Assembly (NCBI GenBank): GCA_002297365.1
Contig: DBKT01000004.1
Coordinates: forward strand, 272,223 to 336,222
Direction of reading: 5' to 3'
Origin: Caryophanales bacterium UBA743
GTDB taxonomy: Bacteria > Bacillota_I > Bacilli_A > RFN20 > CAG-826
DNA length: 64,000 bases
Below the pieces are notes generated by a model. That model did not search any database. It was not told the DNA's origin and was given only the letters and a program-made list of their open reading frames with translations. A program made the position numbers and the translations under genes. The stretch's first letter is position 1. Each line of letters starts with the position of its first letter. This document shows, piece after piece, positions 44,453-53,008 of this stretch.

Positions 44453-45211
44453 ATGAAGACGAACGACGAAATCACAAAAGAGAATCTGGAAGAAAGCTAC
44501 TCTTTCCTTTCAAAAAAGGTTCTTGAGGAACGATCCAAAAATTATTCACCGATCCTTCTTTCCTTCCGCAATGAAATATTAAGACAACATTATCCATTAT
44601 CCCCGCAAGATATGCTTAATCTTGACCTGCTTTATTTCGAATCCTTAAAGATTGATGGAAAGACATATTTAGGGAGAGAGGCCCTTGAAGAAGCCTATTC
44701 CCTTCTTCAAAAAATAGAGACATTCCCCGAGGATAAATTCTCTTTTTATAAAGATTTGGCGATGGATTTCCAAACGATTGAAGACGTCCGGAAGGAGGTC
44801 GCCTGTTTGAAAGAAGCCTCGTTTCTGGCTTCCAAAATTGGAAGAAGAGATGAAGCCATCGCGCTTAAAAAAGATGTTATCGCCCTTATCTTCCGTTTCC
44901 CTCCGGAAGAAAGGAAGGAAGAATTCCCTTCCTATGAAGAGCTTATCCTTCAATTTGGGAAAGACACAGGAAAAGAGCTCTTCTCTTTAGAAGAAGAGGA
45001 ACCCTATATCCTTTATGACACGGTAGAAACCAATCCTTTCTACATCCGTCTCATAGATAAAGTGAATCATAGGCTATCGGATTATTTCCAAGAGAACCCG
45101 AAAGAATTCTCCGAACAGAAATTCAATTCTTTAAAACGCCGTTTCCTCAAAGAAGAAGGCTTAGAATGGAACCCGCCTTCTAGTAACCCTAAACGTATTA
45201 GCAAAGCCTAA
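44453..45211 (+). CDS. Helical cytosolic protein of unknown function
   Basis: A 252-residue, highly charged protein that appears almost all helical, with TPR-like character around residues 60-150 (DLLYFESLKIDG, ALEEAYSLLQKIE, KEASFLASKIGRRDEA). The start at 44453 is chosen since CATAAT at 44441-44446 would place the transcript start on this ATG; no ribosome-binding site is present. An upstream start at 44417 would lie in the terminator. I recognise no family. Confidence 0.65.
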   Translation: MKTNDEITKENLEESYSFLSKKVLEERSKNYSPILLSFRNEILRQHYPLSPQDMLNLDLLYFESLKIDGKTYLGREALEEAYSLLQKIETFPEDKFSFYKDLAMDFQTIEDVRKEVACLKEASFLASKIGRRDEAIALKKDVIALIFRFPPEERKEEFPSYEELILQFGKDTGKELFSLEEEEPYILYDTVETNPFYIRLIDKVNHRLSDYFQENPKEFSEQKFNSLKRRFLKEEGLEWNPPSSNPKRISKA

Positions 45212-45346
45212 ATGAGTGTTCGCCTTTCTAAATGTGAAACTTTTCTTTTTGAAGCTTTGCCCATCCGAGATTAAACCCATTTATAAAAAACGCGAATAGG
45301 ATTGATATGTTTGAAAGAGAAGATGTTTTCTTCTTTCAATCGGATG

Positions 45347-45417
45347 TTTAAAAAGACTCGTAACCATCGAAAGAAAGATTTCAGTTGTCCTCAAATTGTT
45401 GACAACTGTTTTTTCTT
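45347..45417. repeat. Direct repeat copy A upstream of fic, with palindrome
   Basis: This 71-base copy matches 46350-46417 with few differences. It contains CAGTTGTC-N11-GACAACTG (45382-45408). The fic promoter's -35 box overlaps the right arm, so the palindrome could be an operator for autoregulation. Confidence 0.8.
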
Positions 45418-45424
45418 ATAAAAT
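45396..45424 (+). promoter_or_regulatory. Fic promoter overlapping the palindrome
   Basis: TTGTTG at 45396-45401, a 17-base spacer and TAAAAT at 45419-45424. The expected transcript start is the A of the ATG at 45431, making a leaderless mRNA. Confidence 0.5.
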
Positions 45425-45430
45425 AAACAT

Positions 45431-46288
45431 ATGAAGAAAACATCTATTCGTTATTACTTAGGAAAGCCAGTTAGAGCTTCTTGGGATGAGGAGAAGAAGA
45501 AATGGCTTTACTCTGCTACAGATATTTGCCTCATTCTTTCTTCTAGCAAAGATCCCAGACGTTACTGGAACAACCTCAAAAGAAGAAAGGATTCCTTGAG
45601 AAACGTTTCAAGACAAGCCTACTTGTATACCAAAGATGGGAAAAGATATTTATCCGACGTTCTTTCGGAAAAAGGAATCCTTCTTTTGGCAATGCAAATT
45701 CCCCCCAAAAACAATCAGCCCTTAAAAGAATGGATGAATGGATCCTTAGATCCTCTTGATGCTCAAAGCAAGAAAAGAGCTTATGAACTCTATGAAAATG
45801 ATTTGATTAAAGAAGAAGATTTAGGAAAGAGCAAATCCCTTCAACAAATTCATGCCTATCTTTTTGGAGGACTCTATGATTTTGCGGGCAAAATAAGGAA
45901 GAAAACAATTTCGAAAGGAGGATTCGTTTTTGCGAATGGAGATTATCTCCCTGAGACTTTAAAAAATATTGATAAGATGCCTGATTCGACTTTAGAGGAG
46001 ATCCTCCATAAATACGTAGAAATGAATATTGCCCATCCTTTTATGGAAGGAAATGGCAGAAGCACACGTATTTGGCTTGATATGTTACTGAAAAATCGCC
46101 TTTGCGTTTGCGTCGATTGGTCAAAAATCGGAAAGAAAGAATACCTTTCAGCGATGGAAAAAAGCCCATATGAAGAAAAAGAAATATTCTCCCTCCTAAA
46201 AGGCGCTTTAACGAAAGACATCAACAATCATGAAATTTTTTTAAAGGGGATCGATTATTCTTATTATTACGAGGAAATAGATGATTGA
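45431..46288 (+). CDS. Fic-domain protein with Bro-N-like N-terminal domain
   Basis: This is a 285-residue fusion. Residues 1-110 resemble a Bro-N/KilA-type DNA-binding domain (WLYSATDICLILSSSKDPRRYWNNLKRR, then LSEKGILLLAMQIPP). Residues 115-285 are a Fic domain with the catalytic motif HPFMEGNGR at 202-210. Fic enzymes transfer AMP or similar groups to proteins and often act as toxins. No inhibitory [ST]xxxE[GN] helix is obvious. The DNA-binding part and the upstream palindrome suggest self-regulation. The gene lies between two copies of a 70-base repeat, and a decayed paralogue exists at 8.5 kb. Confidence 0.88.
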   Translation: MKKTSIRYYLGKPVRASWDEEKKKWLYSATDICLILSSSKDPRRYWNNLKRRKDSLRNVSRQAYLYTKDGKRYLSDVLSEKGILLLAMQIPPKNNQPLKEWMNGSLDPLDAQSKKRAYELYENDLIKEEDLGKSKSLQQIHAYLFGGLYDFAGKIRKKTISKGGFVFANGDYLPETLKNIDKMPDSTLEEILHKYVEMNIAHPFMEGNGRSTRIWLDMLLKNRLCVCVDWSKIGKKEYLSAMEKSPYEEKEIFSLLKGALTKDINNHEIFLKGIDYSYYYEEIDD

Positions 46289-46349
46289 GATTCTTTGAAG
46301 AGATAAGGTTTCTGTTTTGCGTATGACCTGAAACCCTTCCAATTTGACG

Positions 46350-46417
46350 ATTAAAAAACTCGTGATGATCGAAAGAAAATTTCAGTTGTCCTCAAATTGA
46401 TGACAACTGTTTTTCTT
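46350..46417. repeat. Direct repeat copy B downstream of fic
   Basis: This 68-base copy of the repeat at 45347-45417 again contains CAGTTGTC/GACAACTG. Here the hairpin is followed by TTTTTCTTTTTT and no -10 box exists, so it works as the terminator of fic. Confidence 0.8.
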
Positions 46418-46421
46418 TTTT
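46383..46421 (+). terminator. Terminator of fic formed by the repeat palindrome
   Basis: CAGTTGTC and GACAACTG around CTCAAATTGAT, followed by TTTTTCTTTTTT. Confidence 0.7.
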
Positions 46422-46709
46422 GAGAGATCCCTTTATGAATATTTTTTCTTTTTGTTTGAAAGATGCTTGAACAAGTTAAACGAAAAGGCTCAAAATGGAA
46501 AAATCTATATTGCGTAAGTCACACCGAATATCCTCTTTAAAAACAAAGTGGGTGTGGCGCTTCGAAATAAATGGGCAAGATTTAAAGAAGAATACTTGAC
46601 CCATAGAGCATCTTGGACGAATGAAAAGACTTTTACGAAATTCACTATTTCACCTATATACCGGTTTTTGTTTCCGAGAATTTTTGTTTATGTTAAATTA
46701 ATTAGGCAT

Positions 46710-48206
46710 ATGGAAAATAAAATTGCGCCTAAGACGGAAGAAACGGTTTCTTCCAACATGGCTGCACCTTTTAAGCTCAACATCAAGCGAACCTGCCTTA
46801 TTGGTTTCGCCTTTTTTGGAATCTTGTTACTTTGGCAAGTCTATGACTCTTGGTGCCCGACTATCCTTACCGACCTCTTTTTGAAGGCGATGTATGGGGT
46901 GGCTACCGAAAGCGCCAGCGATGAGCAAGTCCGCTCCCTCCAATACTTAGTTGGGGTCATTATGGCGATGGATAATCTCGCGGCTTTGATTCTTTTGCCG
47001 ATTTTCGGCCATCTTTCGGATAAGACCCACACGAAAATCGGGAAGAGGATGCCTTATATCTTAGCTGGCACTTTTGTTTGCGCGGTTGCTTTCCCTTTTA
47101 TCCCTCTTTTCTACCATTTCAACAACCTTGCGGGGACCATCTCCATGATGGCTATCGTGGTGATGTTCATGATGATGTATCGGAATCCTGCCGTCGCTTT
47201 AATGCCGGATATCACCCCAAAGCCCATCCGCTCGAAAGCCAATGGCATCATCAATATCATGGGCTACATTGGCGGAGCTTTTGCGACCGTCGTCGGCATT
47301 TTCTTTGTCATGTCCGAATATCTCGGCTCGAAGAAGACGTCAGACGGGTCTTTAGCCCCCCATACTTGGGCGTACCGCAATATCTGGGCAGTGGAGATCC
47401 CTTTCCTTGTGGCTTCTGCTTTGATGCTTATTTCCGCCCTTGTTCTCTTTTTTTGCATCAAGGAAAACAAAATCGAAGCGGAAATGAAAGACGAGCTCGC
47501 TCGCGGGGAAGAAATCTCTGCGACCGAGGATAAAGTCGATGACGATAAGCCTTTAAGCAAAGCCAATAAACGCATGCTTTTCTTAATCCTTTTCGCGGAA
47601 TTCTTCTGGTTTATGGCAGATAATGGCATAGGAACCTTCATGGGCAACTACACGATCTATTATCTTGGCGCTTCCTCTTCGAGCAATATGATCAACACCA
47701 TCGTGGGTGGGATTGGTTCCGTCCTTGGCTTTGCCATTGGGGGCTATATTGCCGAAAAAATCGGAAGAAAATGGACCATTTTCAGCGGATTAGGCGTCTC
47801 CTTCCTTGCTTATGCGGTTTGGCTTATCATGAATTTCACGGTTTTAAGGGAATCCGCCGCTTCAGGATCTTTCCCAATCATCATCTATGTCGTTTGGTTC
47901 GTGAAGGGCTTTGGCATGTCTTTGGTGCACCTAAATTCCTTCCCGATGGTCGTAGAGCTTTGCTCTTCGAAGAAAATCGGCGCTTTCACGGGCTATTACT
48001 ATGCTTCCTCAATGGCCGCTCAAACGGCTACCCCAATCGCCTTGGGATCTTTGCTATTGATCCCCGGGTTCGATTTCTCTTTCTTGCCTTTATACGCTCT
48101 CCTGTGTTTAGGGGTTTCCGTCTTGATCTTTCTCTTCGTGAAATCCATCAAAAGGGGGAAGGTCGTTGTGAAAAAAGGCTTTGCGGCTTTTGACGGAGAG
48201 GATTAA
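46710..48206 (+). CDS. MFS sugar transporter (GPH/SLC45-like)
   Basis: This 498-residue carrier has 12 helices of the glycoside-cation symporter/SLC45 type. GHLSDKTHTKIGKRMPY in the loop after helix 2-3 is the family's hallmark DKTxxxxGKRxP pattern. It probably imports a sugar or glycoside with H+ or Na+. The ATG at 46710 is preferred because the preceding 54 codons of open frame look like AT-rich leader and show no family match. It opens an operon that leads to galactose enzymes, so a galactoside is a reasonable substrate guess. Confidence 0.85.
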   Translation: MENKIAPKTEETVSSNMAAPFKLNIKRTCLIGFAFFGILLLWQVYDSWCPTILTDLFLKAMYGVATESASDEQVRSLQYLVGVIMAMDNLAALILLPIFGHLSDKTHTKIGKRMPYILAGTFVCAVAFPFIPLFYHFNNLAGTISMMAIVVMFMMMYRNPAVALMPDITPKPIRSKANGIINIMGYIGGAFATVVGIFFVMSEYLGSKKTSDGSLAPHTWAYRNIWAVEIPFLVASALMLISALVLFFCIKENKIEAEMKDELARGEEISATEDKVDDDKPLSKANKRMLFLILFAEFFWFMADNGIGTFMGNYTIYYLGASSSSNMINTIVGGIGSVLGFAIGGYIAEKIGRKWTIFSGLGVSFLAYAVWLIMNFTVLRESAASGSFPIIIYVVWFVKGFGMSLVHLNSFPMVVELCSSKKIGAFTGYYYASSMAAQTATPIALGSLLLIPGFDFSFLPLYALLCLGVSVLIFLFVKSIKRGKVVVKKGFAAFDGED

Positions 48207-49183
48207 TGCCGGCCATTAATACGCACTACCTGTTTGCCAAGAGGCATTTGGAAAAGGAAAACCCTTATCCAGATGCTTTTATCCTCGCTTCGCAAGGCCC
48301 TGATCCATTCTTCTTTTTTGGGCAGCTTCCTTGGAAAAGAAAAGAACGCGAACACCGGCTTGATATCAATCGCTTTGGCATAGGACTTCATCATGAGGAT
48401 ATCACGGATATCTATGTTGCCATGCTTGAATACGCAAGGGAAAGCGAGGATAAAGGGCTTCTGCTCTCTTTTATGAAAGGAATTTTCCTCCATTACGTTC
48501 TCGATAGGAACTGCCATCCTTATATCTTTTCAAAAACGGGTTTTTCCTCTGATCCTGAAATGGCTCGCTTCTATTCTTCATGCCATACCAAAAGCGAATC
48601 TGCGATCGATAAGATTCTTGGGGAAAGGGATGGATCTTGGAATGAAGATGTCTCCTATTGTTTTGGAAAGATAAGCGAGGAAGACTTGCTTCAAATCAGC
48701 AGGATGTTTTTCGAAGCCAATCTTCTAACCGATAAATACCCATTCTTGGAAAAAGACTCTTATTTGAAATCCGTGAAGGATTACATGTCCGTCATGAAAT
48801 TCGTGAACAAGCCTCATTATTTCAAGAGAATGCTTACTTCCTTTTTTGGCAAAGAATCCATGGCTTATTCCTTAAATTACCCGAGGAATCTTAAAAAAGC
48901 CTATGGGGATATCGATTTCTTGAATGAAAAACATTCCTCTTGGCCCGATCCTTTTAGCGGAGAAGAAAGAAGAGAGTCTTTCTTGGATTTAGAAAAGAAC
49001 GCCTATGAAGATTACCTTCAAGTCCTTCCTCTCTTAGAGAAAGAGATCCAAGGCGAGGATAAAAAGAAAGAAATCCGCGCGTGGGTTAATTCGTTGACCC
49101 ATGATGGAGGGAAAGTGGGGGAGAAAATGAAATTCATGTCGCCCTTTTTCTCGAAGCGAACATTTTCTTTCAACGGAAGCTAA
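48206..49183 (+). CDS. Zinc-dependent phospholipase C-like protein
   Basis: A 325-residue protein resembling the zinc-dependent phospholipase C/S1-P1-nuclease-like helical family: AINTHYLFAKRH at the start, ASQGPDPFFFFG near 31-42, HHED near 72 and GIFLHYVLDRNCHPYI near 97-112 give the histidines and aspartates for zinc. It has no signal peptide, unlike secreted phospholipases, so it likely acts in the cytosol on an unknown phosphoester. Its start overlaps the transporter stop by one base. Confidence 0.82.
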   Translation: MPAINTHYLFAKRHLEKENPYPDAFILASQGPDPFFFFGQLPWKRKEREHRLDINRFGIGLHHEDITDIYVAMLEYARESEDKGLLLSFMKGIFLHYVLDRNCHPYIFSKTGFSSDPEMARFYSSCHTKSESAIDKILGERDGSWNEDVSYCFGKISEEDLLQISRMFFEANLLTDKYPFLEKDSYLKSVKDYMSVMKFVNKPHYFKRMLTSFFGKESMAYSLNYPRNLKKAYGDIDFLNEKHSSWPDPFSGEERRESFLDLEKNAYEDYLQVLPLLEKEIQGEDKKKEIRAWVNSLTHDGGKVGEKMKFMSPFFSKRTFSFNGS

Positions 49184-49211
49184 GAAAAGACATTCTTCTC
49201 TTTAGAGAAGG

Positions 49212-49240
49212 TTCACAAAAAATGGAATATCCCATAAAAT
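49212..49240 (+). promoter_or_regulatory. Promoter of the cardiolipin synthase-gal operon
   Basis: TTCACA at 49212-49217, a 17-base spacer and TAAAAT at 49235-49240. Transcription would start about two bases before the ATG at 49249, which has no ribosome-binding site. Confidence 0.6.
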
Positions 49241-49248
49241 AATGGCAT

Positions 49249-50811
49249 ATGGGATTTTTTCGTAGAGGGTTTTGGCAAAAACTGGTCATCTATCTGACGG
49301 TCGTTTTGCAATTCGGCCTCCTTGTCTGGCTTCTTGTCGTCTGGTTTACGGATAATCTAAATGGGCCGGCCGCTTTCGTTTTTCTCTTTGTCAGCATCCT
49401 TTTGAATTTCCTTTTTGGAATCATGATTGTCCTAGGGGATTCGGAATCTTCCTATAAGATATCCTGGCTTTTCATTGTTGGCATGTTGCCGATTCTCGGC
49501 CCTCTTTTATATGTTCTTTTCGCACATAAGTATCGTACGAAAAAGCAAAAGAAATATTTCCATGATTATTTTTCGATTGTTTCGAAAGCCGAAAGAAATG
49601 AAGACGTTGACCTTTTAGCGAAAGAAAGAAGCTTCTCCGGATATCGCGTGGCAAGATATCTTGAGGAAGCCACCGATGCCGTCCTTTATAAGAAAAGCGA
49701 GCTTTCTTATTTCCCGTTCGGGGAGGATATGTTCCCTAAAATGCTGGAAGATTTAAAGAAGGCCAAGCATTATATCTTCATCGAGTATTTCATCATTACT
49801 CCAGGGAAGATGTGGGATGAAATCCTCTCTATCCTTAAGGAAAAAGTGAAAGAAGGGGTGGATGTACGGGTTATCTGGGATGATGTCGGCAATATTGCCT
49901 CAACTCCCGTTTTGTATGACAAAGAACTTGAAAAGTTTGGCATCAAAGCCAGGGTTTATGGCAAAATCCGTCCCTTTATCGATGTTCGTTATTCTCAAAG
50001 AGACCATCGGAAAATCATGGTTGTTGATGGCTATATCGCCTACACTGGCGGAGTCAATTTGGCCGATGAGTATATCAACATCAAGAACCGTTTTGGCGTT
50101 TGGAAAGATAACGCCATCCGCGTGGAAGGCGAAGCGGTTTATGGGTATACTTTGCTTTTCTTGGCTACTTGGAATACCAATTTTGATCCCAAGAACGTTA
50201 TCGATTACGATTATTATCGGCCTATCACTTATCTTCCTAAGGAGGATAAATACCTAAAAGACGATACCCTCGTTCTGCCTTATGGGGATGTCCCATATGC
50301 CGATCATCCAGCTGGGGAAGGCGCTTATCTTTCCCTTATCAATAACGCATCCTCTTACGTCTATATCATGACTCCCTATCTTATTCCCACGGAAAAGGTT
50401 ATTTCTTCTCTTGTGATGGCCGCTTTATCGGGCATTGACGTAAGAATCATAACCCCCGGCATCCCGGATAAGAAGACGGTTTATCAATTGACCAGGTCTT
50501 ATTACGGGGTCCTTTTGAAAGCGGGCGTTAAAATCTACGAATTCAAAGAGGGCTTCATCCATGCGAAAACCTTCCTTTCCGATGATATGGTCTCAACCGT
50601 CGGAACAATCAATCTTGACTATCGTTCCCTTTATCTTCACTCAGAAAACGGGACGTTGCTTATTGGGGAGGGCATTGCCAAAGAAATCAAAAACGATTTC
50701 CAAAAAACCTTCCTTCGGAGCGAAGAAATCACGTATGAGACCTATTTAAAATGGAGGAAAAGAAAGAAGTTCCTTTGGGGCATCTTGCGCCTGATTGCGC
50801 CTTTCTTATGA
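49249..50811 (+). CDS. cls: Cardiolipin synthase (phospholipase D type)
   Basis: This 520-residue membrane enzyme joins two phosphatidylglycerols into cardiolipin. Two or three N-terminal helices (about 10-90) precede two phospholipase D domains, each with an HKD motif: HRKIMVVD near residue 252 and HAKTFLSDD near 438, followed by the GG(V)N and GTINLD stretches. Length matches the usual 480-520. The promoter at 49212 makes a nearly leaderless message. Its stop overlaps the alcohol dehydrogenase start (ATGA). Confidence 0.93.
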   Translation: MGFFRRGFWQKLVIYLTVVLQFGLLVWLLVVWFTDNLNGPAAFVFLFVSILLNFLFGIMIVLGDSESSYKISWLFIVGMLPILGPLLYVLFAHKYRTKKQKKYFHDYFSIVSKAERNEDVDLLAKERSFSGYRVARYLEEATDAVLYKKSELSYFPFGEDMFPKMLEDLKKAKHYIFIEYFIITPGKMWDEILSILKEKVKEGVDVRVIWDDVGNIASTPVLYDKELEKFGIKARVYGKIRPFIDVRYSQRDHRKIMVVDGYIAYTGGVNLADEYINIKNRFGVWKDNAIRVEGEAVYGYTLLFLATWNTNFDPKNVIDYDYYRPITYLPKEDKYLKDDTLVLPYGDVPYADHPAGEGAYLSLINNASSYVYIMTPYLIPTEKVISSLVMAALSGIDVRIITPGIPDKKTVYQLTRSYYGVLLKAGVKIYEFKEGFIHAKTFLSDDMVSTVGTINLDYRSLYLHSENGTLLIGEGIAKEIKNDFQKTFLRSEEITYETYLKWRKRKKFLWGILRLIAPFL

Positions 50812-52013
50812 TTATGAACGTTTTTGAAACAGCCTATTGCCGCCTTTATCAATTCTTCCTCAATAAAATCGCCATGCCTTTTTTGCGTTTCCCTAAGCGA
50901 GAGGTTTTTCAAGGGAATTCGTCTTTGCTGGATGTACCTCTGTTTTTAAAGAAAAAAGGAATCGAAAAGCCGTTTATTTTCGTCTCCAAGAGCGTTTCCA
51001 AGACGCCGCATTATCAACGTTTCGTCTCTTTGCTTATGGAAAACGGCTTCCCTTTAACCGAATTTAAGAGGATAAGAGAAAACCCGGAGACGCCCCTTAT
51101 TGAAAAAGCCGCGGAAGAAGCCAGGGAAAAAGGAGCCGACGCACTGATTGCCATCGGCGGAGGATCCATCATCGATACGGCGAAAGCGGTAGGAGCGATG
51201 CTTGCCAACCCTAAAAAGGGATTGCTTAAGATGAGAGGCCTTCTAAAGGTTCGGAAAAGATTTCCGATGCTGCTAGCCATACCCACTACGGCCGGGAGTG
51301 GCTCAGAAGCAACCATCGCTTCGGTTGTCACCGACCCTTCAAAAAAAGACAAATTCGCCATCAATTCGCCTAAGCTTTTGCCGCAAGTCGTCGTTTTGGA
51401 CGATGAACTTCTTCGGAGCCTTCCTCCTAGAATCATCGCCAATACCGGAATGGATGCCTTAACGCATGCATTAGAAGCCTATTTGGGGCATGCTTTAACT
51501 AAAGAAAGCAAGGAAGCGGCCTTAGAATCCATCCTTTTGATTCACGCCTCCCTTCTTCCTTTCTATCGGAATCCGAACGATGATGTGGCTAGGGAAAACA
51601 TGCTTAAAGCCTCTTATTTAGCCGGGATTTCCTTTACTCATTCCTATGTTGGATACGTTCATGCCTTGGCGCATTCCTTAGGAGGGGAATACGATATCCC
51701 CCATGGTTACGCCAATGCCGTCATTTTGCCGCACGTGTTAAGAAAATATGGGAAAAAAGCTTCAAAAAAGCTATCCTATTTAGTAGAGATACTAAATCTT
51801 GATGGCCAAAAGAAAGAGACTGCCTTCATTGAATATATCGAGAAGCTGAAGGAAGAGCTTGGCATTCCCAAAACCTTCGGTAGCATCATTCAAGAAAAAG
51901 ACCTGCATTACTTGTCTTGGCACGCTTCTAAAGAGGCGAACCCTCTTTATCCCGTGCCGAAAGAGATGAATCGCAAAGAACTTGAGAAAATATTAAAGGA
52001 GTTAAGCCTATGA
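50808..52013 (+). CDS. Iron-containing alcohol dehydrogenase
   Basis: This 401-residue NAD(P)-dependent dehydrogenase of the group III (iron) family has the nucleotide motif GGGSIIDTAKAVG near residues 118-130 and TTAGSGSEAT near 163. Metal-binding regions are GMDALTHALEAYLG near 215-228 and the AHSLGGEYDIPHGYANAVILPHVL stretch near 285-308. The start at 50808 overlaps the cls stop; ATG 50814 is a possible alternative. It could reduce an aldehyde to an alcohol at the end of sugar fermentation. It overlaps galM by an ATGA. Confidence 0.92.
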   Translation: MIMNVFETAYCRLYQFFLNKIAMPFLRFPKREVFQGNSSLLDVPLFLKKKGIEKPFIFVSKSVSKTPHYQRFVSLLMENGFPLTEFKRIRENPETPLIEKAAEEAREKGADALIAIGGGSIIDTAKAVGAMLANPKKGLLKMRGLLKVRKRFPMLLAIPTTAGSGSEATIASVVTDPSKKDKFAINSPKLLPQVVVLDDELLRSLPPRIIANTGMDALTHALEAYLGHALTKESKEAALESILLIHASLLPFYRNPNDDVARENMLKASYLAGISFTHSYVGYVHALAHSLGGEYDIPHGYANAVILPHVLRKYGKKASKKLSYLVEILNLDGQKKETAFIEYIEKLKEELGIPKTFGSIIQEKDLHYLSWHASKEANPLYPVPKEMNRKELEKILKELSL

Positions 52014-53008
52014 TCATTGGAAGCAAACAAGTGAAAGGGATGGATTTCATCACCCTTGAAAACGAAACGGGGATGGAAGTCGTGCTATGCGATTATGGCG
52101 CTGGCATCTATCAAATCAAAATCGACGGCCAGCCGATGCTCAACGGATTAAAGGATTACGAAGAGTGGATGAAGGATTCCGCATATCATGGGAAATGCAT
52201 CGGCAGAATCGCTGGGAGAATTCAAAAAGGAGAACTCTCCTTTGAGGGAAAAACCTATCAAATCTCCAAAAACGAAGGAGAGAACACCCTTCATGGTGGG
52301 AAAAGAGGATTCTCTTTCCAAAAATTCAAGACGGATATCGCTCAGGAAAAAGACAGCGTCCGCGTTGATTTTTATTATGATTCCCCGGATGGGGATGAAG
52401 GCTTTCCAGGAGAGGTCACCCTTCGCGTCCGCTATATTCTTTTCAAAAAGAAAAACACCCTCCGCATAGAGTTTAAGTGTCAAGCCGATCGAGACACGCC
52501 GATGGATATCACCGTTCATACCTATTTTGACCTTGGCGGAGAGAAAAACATCCTTGGGCATGAGCTTTCTATCGATGCGGATGAAATTCTTGCCTATGAT
52601 GATGAGCTGATTCCGCAGAAATATGTCGAGATCCCTTCTTTTATGGATTTAAGGAAGGGGAAACCTATCGGAAAAGTCATTGAAAACGAATATTTCTCCA
52701 AACTAGGGGGTTTGGATACGGCCTTCCATAAGCTCGATCGTAACAAAAAGACCCCTCATATCGTCTTAACGGGCAAAAAATACAAGGTCGATATCTATTC
52801 TTCTTATGATGATGCGGTCATCTTCACAAGCAATTGCCCTCCCTTTGGCATGGAAATGAATAACGGCAACATTCAAGAGAAACATTCCTCCGTTGCCATC
52901 GAGCCTCAATATGAAGCCCTTGATTTTCCCCGCATGATGGTGAAAAAGAAAGAAATTCAGAACAATTTCATCGAATATCGATTTGAAAGAAAGGACGACG
53001 AAAAATGA
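52010..53008 (+). CDS. galM: Aldose 1-epimerase (galactose mutarotase)
   Basis: This 332-residue enzyme interconverts the alpha and beta anomers of galactose, the first step of the Leloir pathway. IGRIAGRIQKGE near residues 63-74 and NTLHGGKRGF near 92-101 give the conserved Arg and His. VHTYFDLGG near 170-178 has the catalytic His, and the glutamate lies near the C-terminus in the AIEPQYEA stretch. It overlaps adh upstream and galT downstream by four bases each, so translation is coupled. Confidence 0.93.
   Translation: MIIGSKQVKGMDFITLENETGMEVVLCDYGAGIYQIKIDGQPMLNGLKDYEEWMKDSAYHGKCIGRIAGRIQKGELSFEGKTYQISKNEGENTLHGGKRGFSFQKFKTDIAQEKDSVRVDFYYDSPDGDEGFPGEVTLRVRYILFKKKNTLRIEFKCQADRDTPMDITVHTYFDLGGEKNILGHELSIDADEILAYDDELIPQKYVEIPSFMDLRKGKPIGKVIENEYFSKLGGLDTAFHKLDRNKKTPHIVLTGKKYKVDIYSSYDDAVIFTSNCPPFGMEMNNGNIQEKHSSVAIEPQYEALDFPRMMVKKKEIQNNFIEYRFERKDDEK

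Noticed and set aside
46548..46709. Upstream extension of the MFS transporter by 54 codons
   Set aside because: The extension shows no family match and no ribosome-binding site; the ATG at 46710 places the first helix as expected.
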